Shown here: positions 45,274-56,290 of the stretch, one piece after another
How positions within the stretch are numbered: position 1 is the stretch's first letter
Layout: the number at the start of each line of letters is the position of its first letter
NCBI GenBank assembly: GCA_027924585.1
Contig: BSBM01000592.1
Location: 4,012,001 to 4,076,000 of the forward strand
Direction: 5' to 3'
DNA length: 64,000 nt
Source of the DNA: Larix kaempferi
Taxonomy: Eukaryota; Streptophyta; Pinopsida; Pinales; Pinaceae
Made by a program: the position numbers and the translations under genes
Notes under the pieces: model-generated
What the model was told of the DNA's origin: nothing
The model's input: the letters and a program-made list of their open reading frames with translations, nothing else
Database searches by the model: none

Positions 45274-47831
45274 ATGACACCTTCTTCTTTCCTGCTAACC
45301 AGATAAGTGGATGTGGGCTATCCTCTCCTGTTGTCGTACCTCCCCGAGTGATAACTGCGACAGGATCATCTTGCGTCCTTGGGTCCCCAGAAATTGTCGC
45401 AATAGTCGCACCCTGAGTCTAATTCAGTGGCGGATTCCCAGGTTGGTTCACATTCTTGTTGGCATTCTGATTCAGATGCTGGTTCTAGTTCTACGCCGGT
45501 TATGACACTTGATTTTGCAGTGGCTGTTGTACTTGATTCTGGTTCTGCAGTTGCAGAACATTCCCTGCTTGCCATCGCGCAATCAAATGCGGACAGTTTT
45601 CCACAGTGTGATCCGTAACAAAACAAAACATACACTGTGTCTGCAATTGTGTGAAATCTCACTGGTAGTCTCCCCACACCCTGCAGTGATAACACTGAAC
45701 AAGTCCTTGACCTCCTCGTCCTCCTCCGTGACCAAATCCTCCACCACGTTCTCCCCGGAATCCTCCACGGAATCCTCCCTGCTGTTGGTATTGTGGTTGA
45801 TTGAACTGTTGCTGCATAGGATTCGGTTGCAGTGGCACACCTTGCCCTTGCTACATGTATGGTGGTTGTTGAACGTACTGTGGCTGTTGTGGAGCCATTT
45901 GCATCGAAGCATATTGTGGCATAAAATGTTGCGGTTGCTACTGTGGTACAAACTGTACCTGCAGTTGAGGTTGTGACTAAGCTATCTGCGGCTGCGGTTG
46001 CGGTTGTTGGATGGAACGCTGGTCATCCTTCACATAGAATGCATCGTACAATCGGTCATGAAGTAACCCATACGCCCGGCAGTCCTTTTATTCATGTCCC
46101 ACAGACTTGCAGAATGTACAATACAGATTCATCGGTTTTGTGACCATCTTTTGCATGTATTGACACTCTTCGTGGCGGTTCCTGTATACCTGACAAATGC
46201 GACACCATGGCATGCTGCTGCCACTCAATGGATTCGGTGCCCCTGAAATTAGATAATTACGAAAGTTTGGGAAATTATCCTTAGTATGCCCCTCTCCACG
46301 ATAGCGCGTACACCATACTTCTTCACGCTGTTCTTTTCCCTTCTTAAGGTCTTGCAGCTGTATTGTCAAATTATCCAGCTGCATCTGAATCTGCGACACA
46401 CCAGCTACTTTCTCACCAATCGGCGAAGCTTCCAACCGCATCACAATTTACAAGGCTTCACTCGACATTGAAATGTTCTGTTGCATCAGCGGTAGTCGAA
46501 TTTGCGGGAGCAATGCCACAATGAACCATTCTTTGTGCTGGACAGTGCTCATGTCGAAACTGACCCTCGCCATCAATGTTTCGAAACGCTGGTCAAAATC
46601 CCACACAATTTCCTTGGGATACTGCTTAATCTCTTTTAGTTCTGTAATATACTGTGCTTCAGACTTGGGTTTTTTGAACTCGACAATCAATCCAGCGTGA
46701 ACTTCATCCAGCATCTTTTCTAGAGCGCCTACAGGAACCTGCACAAATTTCATGAACTAGTCTAATGCGTGACCTCGAAGAGTTGTTGCCAATTGTCCTT
46801 TCTTGGCATTATGATCAGTGATTTTCTTCACAGTCCATATTCCCTTGCATAAGAACCAGTACTGCTCAAGATTATCTGTTCCATTTCCGTGGAACAACGG
46901 TAACTTTGCATCTTCTCTCACCATCCTAGGATTCCTTCCTACAGTCGCTAAGCTATTAGTAATCAAGTTCTGTGGACCTGATGAACATGGTGGTGTCAAA
47001 TTTGTATTTCTTACTGGTTGAGAGATAGTGAGCGAAGGTGTGGGTACGTTGCTGCTGGGGTTTGGTCCTGCCTCTATCCTGGGCGTAGCCTAGTTGTCCT
47101 TGTCAGGACTGTGAGGTCGCTTCATCTCGTGTGGTCTTCCTTCGCAGCCTTGCGTTTCGATTGCAGCAGGACCTTCTCCTATCCTCTGCCTCTTTTCCTG
47201 TTGAAACCTTGCTCCTCCCCTTGTAAGACCACTCTCTTCCTCATCTTCCTTCATAGCCTCATCATGACCTGCACCCATCTACCCATTATCATTCCATGTA
47301 CTGCCCCCCTGCCATTGCGGTATCCATGGCCTCCACCCACCAGGGTTCTTACTGGTCTAGGTGAATCTTCAGTATGACCTTCTCACAAATGAGCATTTTA
47401 ATGGACAACTGTAGCGACAACAGAAACCTGCCCCTTGGCCCATTGAAGATCTCCCTTTCAGCCTCATTGTAAGACTTGTTCGTATCAACCACAAATTCAG
47501 TGATATACCCTTCTAGTATGCTATCGACCCAAGCCTCAATTGCCCGCGATGCTTTGTTGTTGAATTCTTGCAGCTCCTGGATCAGTTCGTGGGTCTAGGC
47601 TGTCGGCTCACCACCTTGGAAGTTCCTCTTCTGGAAGGTCAATTTTTCCAACCACTCATATAGGATGATAGTGAACTCACAGAAACAATATTTGTGCGGA
47701 CCGTCGTCAATGTATTTTTCCAACCACCAATCTGTCGACAACCCAGGGTTCTTGTTTTCTTTTTCAGCGAACTCTTGCAGCTTTAGGTCGAACCAATCCT
47801 GGATCTTCGGTCTTGTCGGATTCCACAACAT
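45274..47831 (-). pseudogene. Y gag with several zinc knuckles
   Basis: The ATG at 47831 (MLWNPTRPKIQDWFDLKLQE) is about 45 bases from the LTR. The capsid region at 46900-46450 reads LPLFHGNGTDNLEQYWFLC, TTLRGHALDW, FMKFVQVPVGALEKM and WDFDQRFETLMARVSFDM. Zinc-type motifs follow: WCTRYRGEGHTKDNFP (decayed), WCRICQVYRNRHEEC, YCTFCKSVGHE and, after a long Gln/Gly/Arg-rich segment (about 46020-45700), CYHCRVWGD and CMFCFVTDHTVENC. Multiple stops and shifts are present. At least four knuckle-like units and a GGFRGG-type RNA-binding tract are more than most plant gags have. Confidence 0.85.
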
Positions 47832-47857
47832 ATCCTCCTTTCACTTCACACTACAGT

Positions 47858-47875
47858 CTTGACAATGGAACCATT
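47858..47875 (-). other. Primer-binding site of Y
   Basis: On the minus strand, after the LTR end AACA, the sequence is AATGGTTCCATTGTCAAG. A TGG start at the expected place indicates the primer site, but the tRNA is not one of the usual Met, Asp or Lys primers and I do not assign it. Confidence 0.55.
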
Positions 47876-48726
47876 TGTTGACACAAACCCAATCGACAGG
47901 GGTTCCCAACACTATCGACACCCAACCCACCGCGATCTCCCTAAGCATCGGCCCAGACAGGTTTGACCCTGTCTAGCAACACCTGCAGAGCAGATGAGGT
48001 CTCACCCGAGATGTTCAAGGGAGAGTTGACAGAACCATGTTTCCTCTGAATGAAGGAGGATGTTGTGCATCAATTGACTAACTTATTACAACATTTCAGA
48101 AATAGCTCTAAACATTCAACTTAGGCATTAATCATAATGATGACATCATTCAACAGGAACAGATCTATTATTGCAACAAATATAACAGTAAAGCATTAAT
48201 CGCATCAAGGAAACATCGCATCATTCATGTATTCATATCGCAAAATGCATTACCATAGATAAACAGGAACGACACAGGGATTCTGCTCAAAAGCTCTATC
48301 ACATCATATTATCTTTGGAAAAACCCAGATACAACAAGATATTCAGTCTTCCGCTTTGGATCAAGATGAAGATTTTACATTCATGTTCTCCACCAAGATG
48401 ATGATGATCTCTCAACACTTACAAAACTACATCTATTTATAGGCTTATGCCTTTACATTTGTGGTCCACTTAGGTAACCGCTTAACTGCTTCTTAACAAA
48501 CTTCTACAGAAACTAACCCAAAATCCCACATAATGTGGTCAAATGATCGAAAAACCCCCATAGTGCGGTCTAAATGACCCAAAATATACATGACGTGGTC
48601 AAAGTGACCCAAAAACTACAAAAATACTTGTCACCTTGTGCGCTGCTTCCCTCCTTCCACGGTTTCTTTGCCCTTGCGCAGCATCCTCGAGGCTACGATG
48701 GTGACTCACCAAACCACCTTCCAACA
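47876..48726 (-). repeat. 5' LTR of Y
   Basis: 851 bases from TGTTGACAC to CCTTCCAACA (plus orientation), matching the 3' LTR at 28688-29538. It is flanked on the right by CCATT. Confidence 0.93.
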
Positions 48727-48731
48727 CCATT
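48727..48731. repeat. Right target site duplication of Y (CCATT)
   Basis: Exact copy of 28683-28687. Confidence 0.92.
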
Positions 48732-49420
48732 CTTGGCTATAGATACATAGAAGTTTCCTTTAGGTCCCAAGGCTCAATTTCCATTCCTTAACAACGTCTA
48801 GGGCCTCAAGATCCATACCTAATAATAAAAAACTTCTAACGATGCCCATATTCCCACTATAAGGACAAATATCCCCTCGAGAGGTTAGTTTTGGTGATTT
48901 TAGACACAATTCATAGACCTTTAGGACTAAAATTTTCCTATAGATCCCAATTTGTGAGCTTCCTACATCAACCATGATAAAGACCTCAACACATAAACCT
49001 ATTGCTCAAAAAATCCTAATGGTGCCCATATCTCCACTCAGTGGCCAAGGATACCCTCAGGATATCCTGTGTGATGTTTCAACGTGATGTTGTTGGCCCT
49101 ACCTACCCATATCCAAACTCAAAGGAAAATGATACTCTCAGGAGATTGAGTGCAATGGTTGAAGATGTTGTTCTTGAATTAGGCTACCTAAAATATTGTT
49201 TTATATACTAAGGATTAGGTTCCTCTCTTGTCCATATCTATATTCCCATGCCCCATCCTTGGTGCTAAAACCCTTCAAATGGTGCCATATCACCACTTAA
49301 AGGCCAAATCTCCTACATAGAGGCCATGTGTGGTACGTTAAATGTTTATTCATGGCCCTTGAGTTTCAAACTACAGTTTAGGACTAAGGAGCCTATTGTT
49401 TCATCACTCTATCTCAGTTA
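48732..49420. repeat. Satellite-like tandem array, right half
   Basis: Continuation of the array broken by Y. Units start near 48787, 48970 and about 49230, with the same landmarks (ATCCATACCTAATAATAAAA, CCCATAT-CCACT, CCTCGAGAGG and TTCCTATAGATCCCA). The units fade after about 49420. Confidence 0.78.
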
Positions 49421-51040
49421 AGTTCACTTTCCACTTTAAACAAATATTGGGAGAAAGTGATGTTAGAAATTGGTATTTCTTTCTCTAGGTCTTCTTTGTC
49501 TCCAGATTTACTTTTTGAGACAACTTTTGAGTTAGAGCTACCAAACTCTCCAAAAGGTCCAAAATTACTCTCTAGGGTTGCCATGGGTATCCTCATGTGA
49601 TGACATATGTTAGTGACTTGTTCTTATAGATTTGAAAATTTATCCTCTGAAATATCCCTTGGATTGTTATTGTACTCATCCACCATGGCTAGTGTTTTGA
49701 GACTTATTTCTTTAAGCCAATTCTTGGATCTTTCAATTTCCCACAAAAATCCAAAGAAAACTACTTCGATACCAATATGATATCTAAATTGCTATGGATA
49801 TTCCATTGGAATAGTTTTCCACAACATATCTTACAAGTTTCTACAAATTCTTTGTTATGCAATATTTTACTTAAGACTAAGATTCAATATTACTAGGTTA
49901 GCACACAAAATATTGATATAAGTAGGGATTGCAATAAATTAGACTCTAAAACATAAACCACACTATCCACATAATGAGCATAGTATGTACCTTAGAAACC
50001 CAATATGAGATAACCCATCCAAAAGGTGAGGATTATGCCTTGCTTGTTTCTTCTCAATGATGAAACACAAATACACAGAAGGGTGAACTCATTATGGAGT
50101 TGACAACGACACTATGTCCTATATGGCTATTATGAATTCTTCTATTTCCTCTGTTCTACTCCAATATCCCACTCCATTTCTTTTGTTCAATTATAGAACA
50201 ATAAATCAATAGAATAAAAAATGGAGCCCCTTCCTTTCCTAATGGTTCAATATTTAACATGTCCTAATAATTTCCTAGGGTTAGGATTAGAGTTTTTTCA
50301 TGTTTAAAGTTTTGATTAATGTCGGGGTTTCGGACCCTCTAGAATCTTTTTGAAGTCCACACATGACTAGTTCCACATGTGTGGTTAATGGGAGTTGACA
50401 TAGAATCCACTTAACACCATGATGGTCAACAACATAGGTCAACTTGTTTGAAGCATAACTTCCTCATATGAACTTTGATAGATGTGATATTTGCATTTTT
50501 AAAAAGATTTCAAATGTGTAGAATAACATTTAGAGGTTAGGAACTTCATTCAAAAATATTTCACACCAAAAATGACTGTTTAATACCTCAAATGGGCTCT
50601 AGAAGTTTCAAGACCCCAAATTGCCAAACCAAGACTTTCCCCTAAAATGGACCATTGAGCCTTTAATTCAAATGTTTCCACGACGTATAAAGTACCAAAT
50701 TAGATAGTAAATTATATAATTATAAAATTTCAAATATATATATATTTTAAAAACAATGTTAAGTTTTCACATTACCCTACATTAAGTAGGTATGGGTTGT
50801 TATTATTAATTATCATTAATTATCTTGTACAATGTTAATAAAATTTCTTCCAAGTATAAGTTTCCTAATATGTAGTGCTTGGTTGAAGAATATGCTAAGT
50901 TATGGCATGAGTGAAATCAATTGCAAAATGAGTTAGTCATCAAAGCCAAAGAATTGGAAAAGAAAAAGGTTATCTTTATATACCTTCTTGCTAAATTGAA
51001 GCATTTTAAATGGGATTTATTGCACCAAGAGTAGCGAGGT
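49421..51040. other. Unassigned spacer
   Basis: No clear gene. A TTCGATACCAATATGATATC motif near 49766 resembles a minus-strand tRNA-Met primer site beside an LTR edge, but no LTR pair or gag supports it. The remainder is AT-rich with short frames. Confidence 0.4.
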
Positions 51041-51110
51041 GCTCTACAACCTAGTATGGGGGATATGTTGTAGCACATAACATTGTGTAATGTTATGTAA
51101 CATGTCATTC
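51041..51110 (+). mobile_element. Gypsy-type polypurine tract and LTR start (G3)
   Basis: CTCTACAACCTAGTATGGGGGA followed by TATGTTGTAGCACATAAC mirrors the G2 junction at 11445-11470: polyprotein end, purine tract, then LTR start at about 51065. The upstream frame (about 50930-51030) reads Lys-rich sequence but has no recognisable domain. Confidence 0.5.
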
Positions 51111-51111
51111 C

Positions 51112-51153
<42 letters not shown>
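51112..51153. repeat. (AC)n(AT)n microsatellite
   Basis: About 14 CA units pass directly into about 7 TA units in the putative G3 LTR. Confidence 0.95.
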
Positions 51154-51372
51154 CAAATGATGTCTACTTAAACAAAAACAAAAATTATATTGATTTCATC
51201 TTAAAATTAGATATATCAAGTACGAGATCAAATATCTTAAGGTGTAATTTTTTTTTAATGTGTAAAAAAATTAAGATTAAAAAAAAGTTACACCTCAAAA
51301 AATTGGATCCCTCTGGGTGTTTGATAAAAATCCAAATTTAAGATAGATCTATGTTGGTATTTGATCAATAAG

Positions 51373-51505
51373 AATTAATTGAACTTAAAGGAGCTTGTGC
51401 CCACTTCTATATGATAATAAAAAAATCAAATTTATTTATCATTGAGAGTTAATTGAACTTAAGGAAACCTATTCCCACTTCTATTTGATAATAAAAAATC
51501 AAATT
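51373..51505. repeat. Tandem duplication, period about 75 bp
   Basis: Two copies share AGTTAATTGAACTTAA-GG, CCCACTTCTAT-TGATAATAAAAAA and TCAAATT, beginning near 51373 and 51447. Confidence 0.7.
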
Positions 51506-51959
51506 CCTATCTTACAAATTTAGTGACAACCAATAACTTAAACATTAATATTATATCTATGACATTAAATTATATCTATGGCATTCTAGATATTAATATA
51601 AGGGATACATTAAATAATATGACAACTAAATAGAAACAAGAGGGAAAGTTGCATTGCATCTAATTCCCTACCGAGAGAAAGTGGGAAATTTAAAGATTAA
51701 GCAACGTGCCATTGCATCAAACATGTGGCAACAAGTCGAGGCACGAGGTGATAGCCTGAGCCATAATAATTGATAATAGCTCTGAGGTGAGATAATTGAT
51801 AATCGATATATTCTCTTGCATCTTTGTCAATGTAAGAGTTTGTACAGAAGAGTTGTCTCAACCTTACTTATCTCTCACCACACATGATGAAACTTTGCTT
51901 AACGATGTCAATTATGCCTGAGGCATAGGAGGAATTCTCAAAGGCAACGTGAATGGTTT

Positions 51960-52300
51960 TGTTAGTATTGAACACTAACCACATTTTTAGGAGTGCAAAA
52001 TGTTTTAACTATAATCTCACTCAAGATTTTGATATGAATATTTCACTTTTAATAGATTCATCCTAAATTTAGACTGTTTTTGTTAGTATTGAACACTGGC
52101 CACATTTTTATGATTACAAATTGGTTTAACTGTAATTTTCCTCAAAGAATTTGGTAGGAATACTTTCATCAATCTGTATAATTAAAGTTTGGAATGATAA
52201 AAAAATAATGATAGAAGGATCTTAATTATATAGGCTTTCATCAATCTAGATTATTAAAGTTCGAAATGATAAAATAATAGAATAGAAGGATATTAATTAT
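51960..52300. repeat. Two adjacent local duplications
   Basis: GTTAGTATTGAACACT--CCACATTTTTA and flanks recur at 51960 and 52082 (period about 122). Next to it, CTTTCATCAATCT--ATTAAAGTT and GATAAAA-AATAA recur at about 52163 and 52229 (period about 66). The region is AT-rich with no coding. Confidence 0.65.
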
Positions 52301-52545
52301 ATAGTTAACAAGTGAGAAGGATGAAGAAATAAAAAAACTTAATATGCAAATTTTAAAATGGATTTAGATATATAGTTAGTTCATTGTTTGATTGGGCGGA
52401 TTGATTTTTTTACAGTTCAGTATGGTAGAAATGATGTTAAGTGATAATTTGACATATGATATTATATGTGTTTCTTTCATTATGACTATTGTCATATTCA
52501 TTTTAAATAAAATAAAATAAAAAATCACAGTTGATAATAAATTAT

Positions 52546-54013
52546 TGGTAAATGTACAACATCAGGAGACATTCTCCAAACCAATCTTGTGCAACCACTA
52601 TTGATCCTTCCGTATAGAGGTAATTGATCAAATCCTATAATGATGTTGTAAAGTCTTGTTGGAAAAGGCTCCATACTTGTGTGTCAAGTTATGATTCTCA
52701 TGTGAAACTTCCATATAAAGGTATCCATGAGATGGACCTCCCGTATAAAGGTGGACCTTCCGTATAAAGGTCATGCTTTACTTGTTAAACACATTTAATA
52801 TTGTGTGATGTATTATTAACCATGATCACCGGTTGCTATTAAGTCTCCTTTAGATATTGATCACCTCTAAAGGGAATTACTTTAGCATATGATCATTTGA
52901 TCCGAAATAATATACTATGATCACAACATCCGATAATTCTTCTTAGTATAATGTAATGTGATGGAAAATTAAATTTAGAACATATTGACCATGTAGTAAA
53001 AGATAAATAGATAAAGATAAATGCATAGATAAATTAAGAATTCAAATTGATTAAAAGATGACTAAGTGAACTCAAATTGTCAAGCTTCAGTTAAAGCCAC
53101 AATGTATGCCCCAGCTAACTAAATAACTCACGGTGGTCACTACAATTAAATCAATCAGCATGATTTCAATTAATAATAGTTAACTAAGTGTTAAGTAAGA
53201 AGAACTAGGTAGATAAAGTGTTTTCACTTTAGTTAAATTAAAATATGACACTTTAGTAAATCAAGGAGAATTCGAACTGGTCACTACAGTGATGTTATCA
53301 AGAAATAATCGGTTAAAGAGAGTTAACTAAGTGACAACAAAGAATATCTAGTTAACTAGGTGTTATTGCATGACGACACTTATGTTAAACTAAAAGACGA
53401 CACTTGAGTTGCGACACTTGCATGATTACACTTAAGTTAGCCACCTAACTAAGTGGGAAAGCTTTTAGTTCAGAGACGAATTCATCCTAAGAGACAATTC
53501 ATTGAGATAAAGCAGTACATGAGAAGTGAGGTGCACTTCTTCATGCAAGATTGATACATCCAATCTGGGGGCAAGTTCATCCTGAAGTTAGAAGAAGTTG
53601 ATGCATGGGAAGAATGTATAAATATGTTATATGGGATTGATGAATTCAATGTGAAGCGGATTCTCTTTGTGCGGGTTATTGTTCTTGCTTGTTATTGATG
53701 TGCTGGGCACATTGGAAAACACATTCGAATGATCTCTCTTCTCTATTGCTTCCGTATCTTCACCAAGCATGTTTTGGTGATCTATTATCTTCTAAAATAA
53801 ATATGCTATGTTGTAAAAGAAATCACTCTCTGCTATCCATTATATTATATTGAGAAAAAAATGATGGGGTTTTTGTTCTCATAGTTTTGAGGATTTTCCC
53901 TAGGGTATATCTTGTGTTATGGTTGTATGAATTTCATGTGATTGAATTTTCTCATTGTTTCAAACTTCGACATCTAAAAGAATTAAAGACAAAATCTCAA
54001 CCAAATATTATTA
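52546..54013 (+). repeat. 5' LTR of C2
   Basis: Begins TGGTAAATGTACAACATC and ends CCAAATATTATTA before the primer site, and matches the 3' LTR throughout. It contains four copies of a CC(T/C)-CCGTATA-AGG motif (52606-52771) and many TTAACTAAGTG and TGACACTT repeats at 53040-53460. Confidence 0.88.
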
Positions 54014-54032
54014 TGGTATCAAATCTCAGGGC
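54014..54032 (+). other. Primer-binding site of C2
   Basis: TGGTATCAAATCTCAGGGC begins with the initiator tRNA-Met complement TGGTATCA and then diverges. It lies directly at the LTR end. Confidence 0.75.
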
Positions 54033-54107
54033 ATGAAGGAGATCATTTTTGCATGCCATCTGGAGCTTAAGTAGATCCTGCGAAGTTGAGAACAAGATTT
54101 GAAAACT

Positions 54108-55149
54108 ATGGCATCAATCTTTGTATGACCATAAGACTGTATTGAGGGAACCTCAAACTTCAACAATTGGAAGGATGGGATCTCAAAATACTAGAGTAAC
54201 ATGACTTGGATAGCTACGTATCCACTATGCTAGAGGATCCTACATCTAATGTAGGGTGCATCAACTTCGAGAAGAATCAAGCTAAGGCCAAACGGATCAT
54301 CTATTATTCGATAAAAGATAACTTGATTCCCGTGATCACACCGTTGAATACCACAAAGAATGTTATGATACATCGACTAATTTATATGAGAAGAAGGCCC
54401 CAAATCAAAAGAGGGCATTGAAGAACAAGTTACAAAACCTCAAGATGGATAAGGATCAGATAGTGGCCTCCTTATTCACTAAGATCTCTCAGGTAAGAGA
54501 TCCGATTTTTAATATTGGAGTTGTAGTGGATGAAGATGATATCATCCAAACCATAGTTGATGGTCTCCCATCTTCATGGGAGACATTATTGGATTCTATC
54601 AATGGGTAATAAGTACAACCTGGGTTCAAAATATTGTGGCATGACTATATCCAAGTGGAAGGGCCAATCCAGAGTAAAACTATGTGCAGTAAAGAAGAAA
54701 ATTTTGCCCTCACGGCAAGAATGAATATAGTAAAGAAAACCTTCTTCGAAAAGAATTTCTCTCATCCAAAGAAGAAGGAGTTCAACAAAGGATTTGACAA
54801 GTCAAAATCTAGATGCTACAATTGCAACAAGAAAGGCCATTTCTCAAGAGAGTGCAAAGCAAAGCAGAAAGGAAAGTTTCATGATTCTATCACATTAGAA
54901 GATGAAACCACTCAAAATAATGCATCCAAAGAAAAGGAGGCAAGAAGGGAGTGTTACCTTGTCTCATCCCTTTCGAGATCCATCATGACAAGTGCAGACA
55001 CATGGTTGATTGACAGTGGCACATACAAACATATGACTGGTTACAAGAGTTCCATCACTGACCTAAAGGAGAAAATGTTCACATGCATGGTAGAGTTGGG
55101 GGACAACTCAACATATTCGATCCAAGGAGTTGGATCCACCTCATTCTAG
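54108..55149 (+). pseudogene. C2 gag and protease
   Basis: ATG 54108 opens a UBN2-type Copia gag. NFNNWKDGI is followed, in another frame, by DSYVSTMLEDPTSNVGCIN, KNKLQNLKMDKDQIVASLFT and VVDEDDIIQTIVDGLPSSWE. The zinc knuckle CYNCNKKGHFSRECK spans 54814-54855 with all four metal ligands. The protease active site is IDSGTYKHMTG with Asp codon 55012. The gag is broken in at least three places; the knuckle-protease part is open from 54634 to 55149. Confidence 0.9.
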
Positions 55150-56290
55150 CTGAGCACCAGTGATATTTTACATGTGGAGGAAATTCTATATGTTCCAGGC
55201 TTGAAGAAGAAAATCCTTTCAGTTTTAGTTCTTGAATACAAAGGCTTTTGATTTATCTTCATGGATAACAAAGAAATTTTATGGCCAACGAACAAAATCC
55301 TAGAATCTACTGCTATGATTGGAGATCGAGAGGGACGACTCAACAAGGTACATAGGAGGTACATTCAAGATATGATTCACCACACTATCATTCCATGCGA
55401 GCTATGGCACCGAAGGCTTGGACACCTACACTACAAAGCACTGCCAAGTCTTCAAAATATGGTAAAAGGTATGCCCGTATTTGATTTTGAGCATGATAGT
55501 GTATGTGAGGGTTCTGCACTTGTGAAGCATGTTAAGATTTTTTTTCAGCAGTACTACTTGATATAAAGGGATTTTAGCTTTAATACATTTTGATGTATGT
55601 GGTCCCGTGTCACCCCCCTCCTTGGGTGGCTTTTTATATTATGTACTGTTCATAAATTATTTTTCTAGGGAGTCATGGATTTATTTCATGAAGGCTAAAA
55701 GTGAAACTCTTAGAAAATTTAAAGAGTTTAAAGCCCTAGTTGAAAGTAAGAAATAAAAGCACATCCATGAATTAAGGTTTGATAATGGAGGTGAATTTTA
55801 TTCACATTCATTTAATGAGCTATGTAGTGATGCAAGAATATGTAGACATTTAATAGTACCATACAACCCTCAACAAAATGGGATTGCCGAAAGGAAGATT
55901 ATAACCATATGTGAGGCTGCAAAAGACATGATGCGTGATCAAGATATGCGTGGGTCATTATGGATAGAAGCCACCAATACAATTGTGTACACACAAAATA
56001 GAATCCCACATGCCATTCTCGAAGAGAAGACACCAAAATAAGTATTTACCTATGAGAATCCAAACATCTCACATTTGAGAATCTTCGGGAGCCCAGTATA
56101 CATTCATGTACTGAAAGAAATGAGAACAAAGATGGAGCCTTCTGGAAAGAAAGGTACCTTTGTGGGCTATAGCGAGTCATCCAAAGCATATTGAATATAT
56201 GTACTTGGTGAGAGACACATTGAATTCAGTCGAGATGTTAACTTTGATGAGGAAGGTGCTTAATTCAAAAGATCAAAAGAGATTCAATGT
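55150..56290 (+). pseudogene. C2 integrase
   Basis: The GAG-pre-integrase zinc region reads LWHRRLGHLHYKALPSLQN near 55410. The DDE core residues are visible: Asp in HFDVCGPVS near 55590, Asp in FDNGGEFYSHSFNELC near 55780, and Glu in NPQQNGIAERK near 55885. Stops break it near 55149, 55565 and 55754. The C-terminal GKKGTFVGYSESSKAY motif (Copia-type) lies near 56150. Confidence 0.88.

Larger units (their letters stand above)
28688..48726 (-). mobile_element. Gypsy LTR retrotransposon Y, complete but decayed, hosting X
   Basis: Y spans about 20 kb because X is nested in it; without X it is about 9.8 kb. On the minus strand the order is 5' LTR (48726-47876), gag, protease, RT, RNase H, integrase (interrupted by X at 41506/31266), a 1.2-kb untranslated stretch, polypurine tract and 3' LTR (29538-28688). 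Both LTRs are 851 bp and the flanking CCATT duplication is exact. Multiple stops and frameshifts in gag-pol show it is inactive. It is inserted in the ~178-bp array. Confidence 0.95.

Noticed and set aside
45509-45976. 155-codon plus-strand Leu/His/Trp-rich frame
   Set aside because: It is the antisense of the Gln/Gly-rich tract of the Y gag, whose motifs are on the minus strand.
49750-49790. Primer-site-like TTCGATACCA beside a possible LTR edge
   Set aside because: There is no gag frame, LTR pair or purine tract around it; it may be chance or a very old remnant.
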